Part shown: one piece after another, positions 58,888 through 64,000 of the stretch
Layout of the letters: the number at the start of each line of letters is the position of its first letter
Position numbering within the stretch: the first letter of the stretch is position 1
Origin: Petrolisthes cinctipes
Taxonomy: Eukaryota > Arthropoda > Malacostraca > Decapoda > Porcellanidae
Reading direction: 5' to 3'
DNA length: 64,000 bases
Assembly: GCA_033782935.1 (NCBI GenBank)
Contig: JAWQEG010001420.1
Coordinates: 682,001-746,000 of the forward strand
Translations under genes and position numbers: made by a program
Notes under the pieces: model-generated
The model's input: only the letters and a program-made list of their open reading frames with translations
Told to the model about the DNA's origin: nothing
Databases searched by the model: none

Positions 58888-61248
58888 CATGCCTACTTCG
58901 TGTTTGAGTATTTTCAAATTACAGGCCCAAAACATGCTCAAAATCGATATTTTAGGTGCAAAAAGTCGATATGTGCATGGATCTTCAATACCCGTTTATA
59001 TCCCAAATTCAGGCTTAAAACACTCGAAAATTTAATATTTTTGGGTCCCAGAAGCGATCTGTACATGCCTACTCAGTGCTAGAATATTTTCAAAATTTAG
59101 GCCAAAAACATGCTAAAAATCGATATTTTAGGTGCCTAAAGTCGATATGTGCATGCATCTTCTGTACCCGTTTATATCTCAAATTCAGGCTCAAAACACC
59201 CGAAAATTCAATATTTTTGGGTCCCAGAAGCGATCTGTACATGCCTTATCCTTGCTAGAATTTTCTCAAGATACAGACCCAAAACATGCTGAAAATCGAT
59301 ATTTTAGGTGCAAAAAGTCGATATGTGCATGCATATTCTGTACCCGTTTATATCCCGTATATAGGCTCAAAACATGCTAAAATTCGATATTTTAAGTGTC
59401 CAAAGACGATATGTGCATGCATCTTCTGAACCCGTTTATATCTCAAATTCAGGCTCAAAACACCCGAAAATTCGGTATTTTTGGGTCCAAAAAGCGATCT
59501 GTACATGCCTACTCCGTGTTAGAGTATTTTCAAAATACAGGCCCAAAACATGCTCAAAATCGATATTTTAGGTGCCCAAAGTCGATATCTCAAATTCAGG
59601 CCCAAAACACCCGAAAAATCGATATTTTGGGGTCCCAAAAGCGATCTGTACATGCCTAATCAGTGCTAGAATGTTTTCAAAATATAGGTTAAAAACATTC
59701 TAAAAATCGATATTTTAAGTGTCCAAAGTCGATATGTGCATGCATTTGCTGTACCCGTTTATATCTCAAATTCAGGCACAAAACACCCAAAATTCGGTAT
59801 TATTGGGTCCTAGAAGCGATCTGTACATGCTTACTCCTAGTTAGAATGTTTTCAAGATACAGACCAAAAACATGCTCAAAATCAATATTTTAGGTACCCA
59901 AAAGTCGATATGTGCATGCATCTTCAGTACCCGTTTATATCTCAAATTCAGGCTCAAAACACCCGAAAATTCAATATTATGTGGTCCAAAAAGCGATCTG
60001 TACATGCCTTCTCCGTGTTAGAGTATTTTAAAGATACAGGCCCAAAACATACTGAAAATCGATCTTTTAGGTGCCCAAAAGTCGATATGTGCATGCATCT
60101 TCTGTACCCGTTTATATCTCAAATTCAGGCTCAAAACACCCGAAAATTTGACATTTTGGGGTCCCAGAAGCGATCTGTACATGCCTACTCAGATAAAGGC
60201 CCAAAACAAGTTGAAAATCAATATTTTAGGTGCCCAAAGTCAATATGTGTATGTATCTTCTGCAACCGTTTATATCCCAAATTAACCTCAAAACACCCGA
60301 AAATTCGTTTTTTGGGGGTCCCAGAAGCGATCTGTACATGCCTACTCAGTGCTAGAACGTTTTCAAAATATAGGCCCAAAACATGCTGAAAATCGATATT
60401 TTACGTGCCCAAAGTCAATATGTGTATGCATCTTCTGTATCCGTTTATATCTCAAATTCTGGCTGAAAACACCCGAAAATTCGATATTTTTGGGTCTTAG
60501 ATGGGATCTGTACATGCCTACTCCTTGGTAAAGTATTTTCAAAATACAGGCCTAAAACATGTTGAAAATCGATATTTTAGGTACCCAAAGTCAATATGTG
60601 AATGCATCTTCTGTACCCGTTTATATCTCAAATTCAGGTTTAAAACACCCAAAAATTCGATATTTTTGGATCCCAGAAGCGATCTGTACATGCCTACTCC
60701 GTGTTAGAGTATTTTCAAAATACAGGCCTAAAACATGCTGAATTTCGGTATTTTAGGTGCCCAAAATCAATATGTGTATGCATCTTCTGTACCCGTGTAT
60801 ATTTAAAATTCAGGCTCAAAATACCCGAAAAATTCGATATTTTTGGGTCCAAGAGGCAATTTGTACATGCCTACTCCGTGTTAGAGTATTTTCAAAATAA
60901 GGCCCAAAACATGCTGAAAATCGATATTTCAGGTGGCCAAAGTCGATATCTGCATGCATCTTCAGTACAAGTTTATATCTCAAATTCAGGCTCAAAACAC
61001 CCGAAAATTCGATATTTTTGGGTCCCAGAAGCGATCTGTACATGCCTAATCATTGCTAGAATTTTCTCAAAATCCAGACCCAAACATGCTGAAAATTAAT
61101 ATTTTAGGTGCCCAAAGTAAATATGTGCATGCATCTTCAGTACTTGTTTATATCTCAAATTCAGACTCAAAACACCCGAAAATTCGATATTTTTGAGTCC
61201 CAGAAGCGATCTGTACATGCCTAAGCAGTAATAGAATATTTAAAAAAA
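58888..61248 (+). repeat. Satellite 2 HOR III, copy 2, truncated
   Basis: Follows 51,940-54,300 in order, then stops at 61,248 in the chimeric joint described separately. Confidence 0.82.
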
Positions 61249-61260
61249 GTCGATATGTGC
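61240..61260 (+). other. Chimeric satellite joint with partial monomer loss
   Basis: AGAATATTTAAAAAA passes directly into AGTCGATATGTGC. The bases that normally lie between (ACGCCCAAAACATGCTG through GGTGCCCAA, about 42 bp) are missing. Left sequence is the GCAGTAATAG subtype of HOR III. Right sequence matches 53,140 and 56,260. It is a breakpoint of an unequal exchange within the array. Confidence 0.8.
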
Positions 61261-64000
61261 ATGCATCTTCTGTACCCGTTTATATCTCAAATTCAGGCTC
61301 AAAACACCCGAAAATTTGACATTTTGGGGTCCCAGAAGCGATCTGTACATGCCTACTCAGATAAAAGCCCAAAACAAGTTAAAAATCAATATTTTAGATG
61401 CCCAAAATCAATATGTGTATGTATCTTCTGCAACCGTTTATATCCCAAATTAAACCTCAAAACACCCGAAAATTCGTTTTTTTGGGGTCCCAGAAGCGAT
61501 ATGTACATGCCTACTCAGTGCTAGAATGTTTTCAAAATATAGGCCCAAAACATGCTGAAAATCGATATTTTAGGTGCCCAAAGTCAATATGTGTATGCAT
61601 CTTCTGTACCCGTGTATATCTCAAATTCAGGCTCAAAACACCTGAAAAATTCGATATTTTTGGGTCCCAGAGGCAATCTGTACATTCCTACTCCGTGTTA
61701 GAGTATTTTCAAAATACAGGCCCAAAAAATGCTGAAAATTGATATTTCAGGTGCCCGAAGTCGATATGTGCATGCATCTTCAGTACCCGTTTATATCTCA
61801 AATTCAGGCTCAAAACTCTCGAAAATTCAATATTTTTGGGTCCCAGAAACGATCTGTACATGCCTAATCATTGCTAGAATTTTCTCAAAATACAGACCCA
61901 AACATGCTGAAAATCGATATTTTAGGTGCCCAAAGTCAATATGTCCATGCATCTTCAGTACTCGTTTATATCTCAAATTCATCTCAAAACACCCGAAAAT
62001 TCAATATTTTTGAGTCACAGAGGCGATATGTACATGCCTACGCAGTAATAGAATATTTAAAAAAACTCGCCCAAAACATGCTGAAAATCGATATTTTAGG
62101 TACCCCAAAGTCGATATGTGCATGCATCTTCTGTACACGTTTATATCTCAAATTCAGGCTCAAAACACCCGAATATTCGATTTTATATTGGCCCAGAAGC
62201 GATCTGTACATGCCTACTTAGTGCGAGAATATTTTCAAAATACAGGCCCAAAACATGCTGAAAATCGATATTTTAGGTGCCCAAAGTCGATATGTGCTTG
62301 CATCTTCAGTAACCGTTTATATCTCAAATTCAGGCTCAAAACACCCGAAAACTCGATATTTTTGGGTCCCAGAAGCAATCTGTACATGCCTACTCTGTAA
62401 TAGAACATTTTAAAAATTCAGGCCTAAAACATGCTGAAAATCGATATTTTAGGTGCCCAAAGTCGATATGTGCTTGCATCTTCAGTAACCGTTTATATCT
62501 CAAATTCATGCTTAAAACACCCGAAAACTCGATATTTTTGGGTCCCAGAAGCGATCTGTACATGCCTACTCAGTGCTAGAATATTTTCAAAATTTAGGCC
62601 CAAACATGCTGAAAATCGATATTTTAAGTGCCCAAAGTCAATATGTGCATGCATCTTCAGTACTCGTTTATATCTCAAATTCAGACTCAAAACACCCGAA
62701 AATTCGATATTTTTGAGTCCCAGAAGCGATCTGTGCATGCCTACGCAGTAATAGAATATTTTTAAAAACACGCCCAAAACATGCTGAAAATCGATATTTT
62801 AGTTGCCCAAAGTCAATATGTGCATGCATCTTCTGTACACGTTTATATCTCAAATTCAGGCTCAAAACACCCGAATATTCGATTTTATTTTGGCCCAGAA
62901 GCGATCTGCACATGTCTACTTAGTGCTAGAATATTTTCAAAATACAGGCCCAAAACATGCTGAAAATCGATATTTTAGGTGCCCAAAGTCGATATGTGCT
63001 TGCATCTTCAGTAACCGTTTATATCTCAAATTCAGGCTCAAAACACCCGAAAACTCGATATTTTTGGGTCCCAGAAGTGATCTGTACATGCCAAATCCTT
63101 GCTGGAATTTTCTCAAGATACAGACCCAAAACATGCTGAAAATCGATATTTTAGGTGCCCAAAGTCGATATGTGCATGCATCTTCTGTACCCGTTTATAT
63201 CTCAAATTCAGGATAAGAATACCCGAAAATTCGATATTTTTGGGTTCCAGAGGCGATCTATTCATGCCTACTCAATGTTAGAATATTTTCAAAATACAGG
63301 CAGAAAAACAAGTTAAAAATCGATATTTTAGGTGCCCAAGTCAATAAGTGCATATATCTTCTGTATCCATTTACATCCCAAATTCAGGCTCAAAACACTC
63401 GAAAATTCGATATTTTTGGGTCCCAGAAGCGATCTGTACATGCCTACTTCGTGTTTGAGTATTTTCAAATTACAGGCCCAAAACATGCTCCAAATCGATA
63501 TTTTAGGTGCAAAAAGTCGACATGTGCATGGATCTTCAGTACCCGTTTATATCCCAAATTCAGGCTTAAAACACTCGAAAATTTAATATTTTTGGGTCCC
63601 AGAAGCGATCTGTACATGCCTACTCAGTGATAGAATATTTTCAAAATTTAGGCAAAAAACATGCTAAAAATCGATATTTTAGGTGCCCAAAGTCGATATG
63701 TGCATGCATCTTCTGTACCCGTTTATATCTCAAATTCAGGCTCAAAACACCCGAAAATTTGACATTTTGGGGTCCCAGAAGCTATCTGTACAGGCCTACT
63801 CAGATAAAGGCCCAAAACAAGTTGAAAATCAATATTTTAGGTGCCCAAAGTCAATATGTGTATGTATCATCTGAAACCGTTTATATCCCAAATTAAACCT
63901 AAAAAAAACCCGAAACTTCGTTTATTTTGGGTCCCAGAAGCGATCTGTACATGCCTACTCAGTGCTAGAATGTTTTCAAAATATAGGCCCAAAACATGCT
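61249..64000 (+). repeat. Satellite 2, distal block to window end
   Basis: A mosaic of known pieces. 61,250-61,560 resembles 53,140-53,430. 61,560-62,400 resembles parts of 55,370-55,600 and 50,400-51,100. 62,116-63,660 resembles 50,967-52,150. 63,700-64,000 resembles 53,150-53,430 again. The array continues past the window. Confidence 0.8.

Larger units (their letters stand above)
24310..64000 (+). repeat. 176-bp satellite array (satellite 2), about 215 monomers
   Basis: All monomers run in the same direction. A near-consensus monomer is 44,867-45,042. Regular spacing is exactly 176 bp over long stretches, for example 30,801, 30,977 and 31,153. The consensus has 70 G+C in 176. Conserved words are TCGATATTTT (twice per monomer), GGGTCCCAGAAGCGATC, TGTACATGCC, TGCATGCATCTTC, CCCGTTTATATCTC and CTCAAAACACCCG. 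The unit length is near a nucleosomal repeat and is in the range of many centromeric satellites, but I see no CENP-B-box-like motif. Frames of 60-253 codons on both strands are satellite artefacts. Two transposon insertions interrupt the array. I do not recognise the family. Confidence 0.97.

Noticed and set aside
1..64000. CRISPR-like direct repeats
   Set aside because: Both arrays have contiguous units with no unique spacers of constant length. There are no associated protein genes, and the unit variants diverge throughout.
24310..64000. CENP-B box in the 176-bp unit
   Set aside because: No match to the TTCG....A..CGGG core pattern was found by eye in the consensus on either strand. ATTCGATATTTTTGGG is not close enough.
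1..64000. tRNA, rRNA or other structured RNA genes
   Set aside because: I saw no cloverleaf, A/B-box pair or rRNA core sequence outside the repeats. The hairpins found are satellite dyads or transposon arms.

Overview
This window holds no gene that I can support. It is eukaryotic heterochromatin-type DNA made almost entirely of two unrelated tandem satellites that meet at one abrupt junction. Two non-autonomous DNA transposons sit inside the second satellite. Long satellite arrays, Tc1/mariner-like TA-flanked inserts and dinucleotide microsatellites suggest an animal nuclear genome, perhaps an invertebrate, but nothing here fixes the species.

Layout. Positions 1-24,309 are about 390 head-to-tail copies of a 62-bp unit (consensus 47% GC, with 21 G to 8 C on the + strand). 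Its left third is organised as a higher-order repeat (HOR) of about 2,665 bp (43 units). The rest shows older, patchier HORs of about 0.83-0.96 kb, about 1.56 kb and about 6.2 kb. At 24,309/24,310 the sequence switches within one base to a 176-bp satellite (consensus about 40% GC), which runs to the end of the window with about 215 monomers. Each 176-bp monomer is an old head-to-tail dimer of two related halves of about 88 bp, here called A and B. The array carries several generations of segmental duplication: an 882-bp near-identical tandem copy, a HOR of 2.6-3.7 kb at 30.4-37.8 kb, a 2,377-bp HOR equal to 13.5 monomers, a 1,404-bp duplication, and a nested 3,122/6,948-bp HOR at 52-61 kb.

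Insertions. A 1,664-bp foldback-like element (24,676-26,339; about 194-bp terminal repeats, TA flanks, several microsatellites, no transposase) and a 163-bp snap-back MITE (38,323-38,485; TA flanks) both entered the same TA within TGTACA of half A, although their sequences look unrelated.

Function. The arrays are candidates for centromeric or pericentromeric heterochromatin, by inference from organisation only. All open frames seen are by-products of satellites whose unit lengths (62 and 176, both 2 modulo 3) rotate the reading frame each monomer. The most notable structures are the dimeric origin of the 176-bp unit with surviving half-register crossover products (B-B and A-A joints), the shared transposon target, the satellite-satellite junction, and the 62-bp unit's alternative hairpins plus G-rich tract. 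Comparisons were made by eye, so HOR boundaries are accurate to tens of bases unless stated otherwise.
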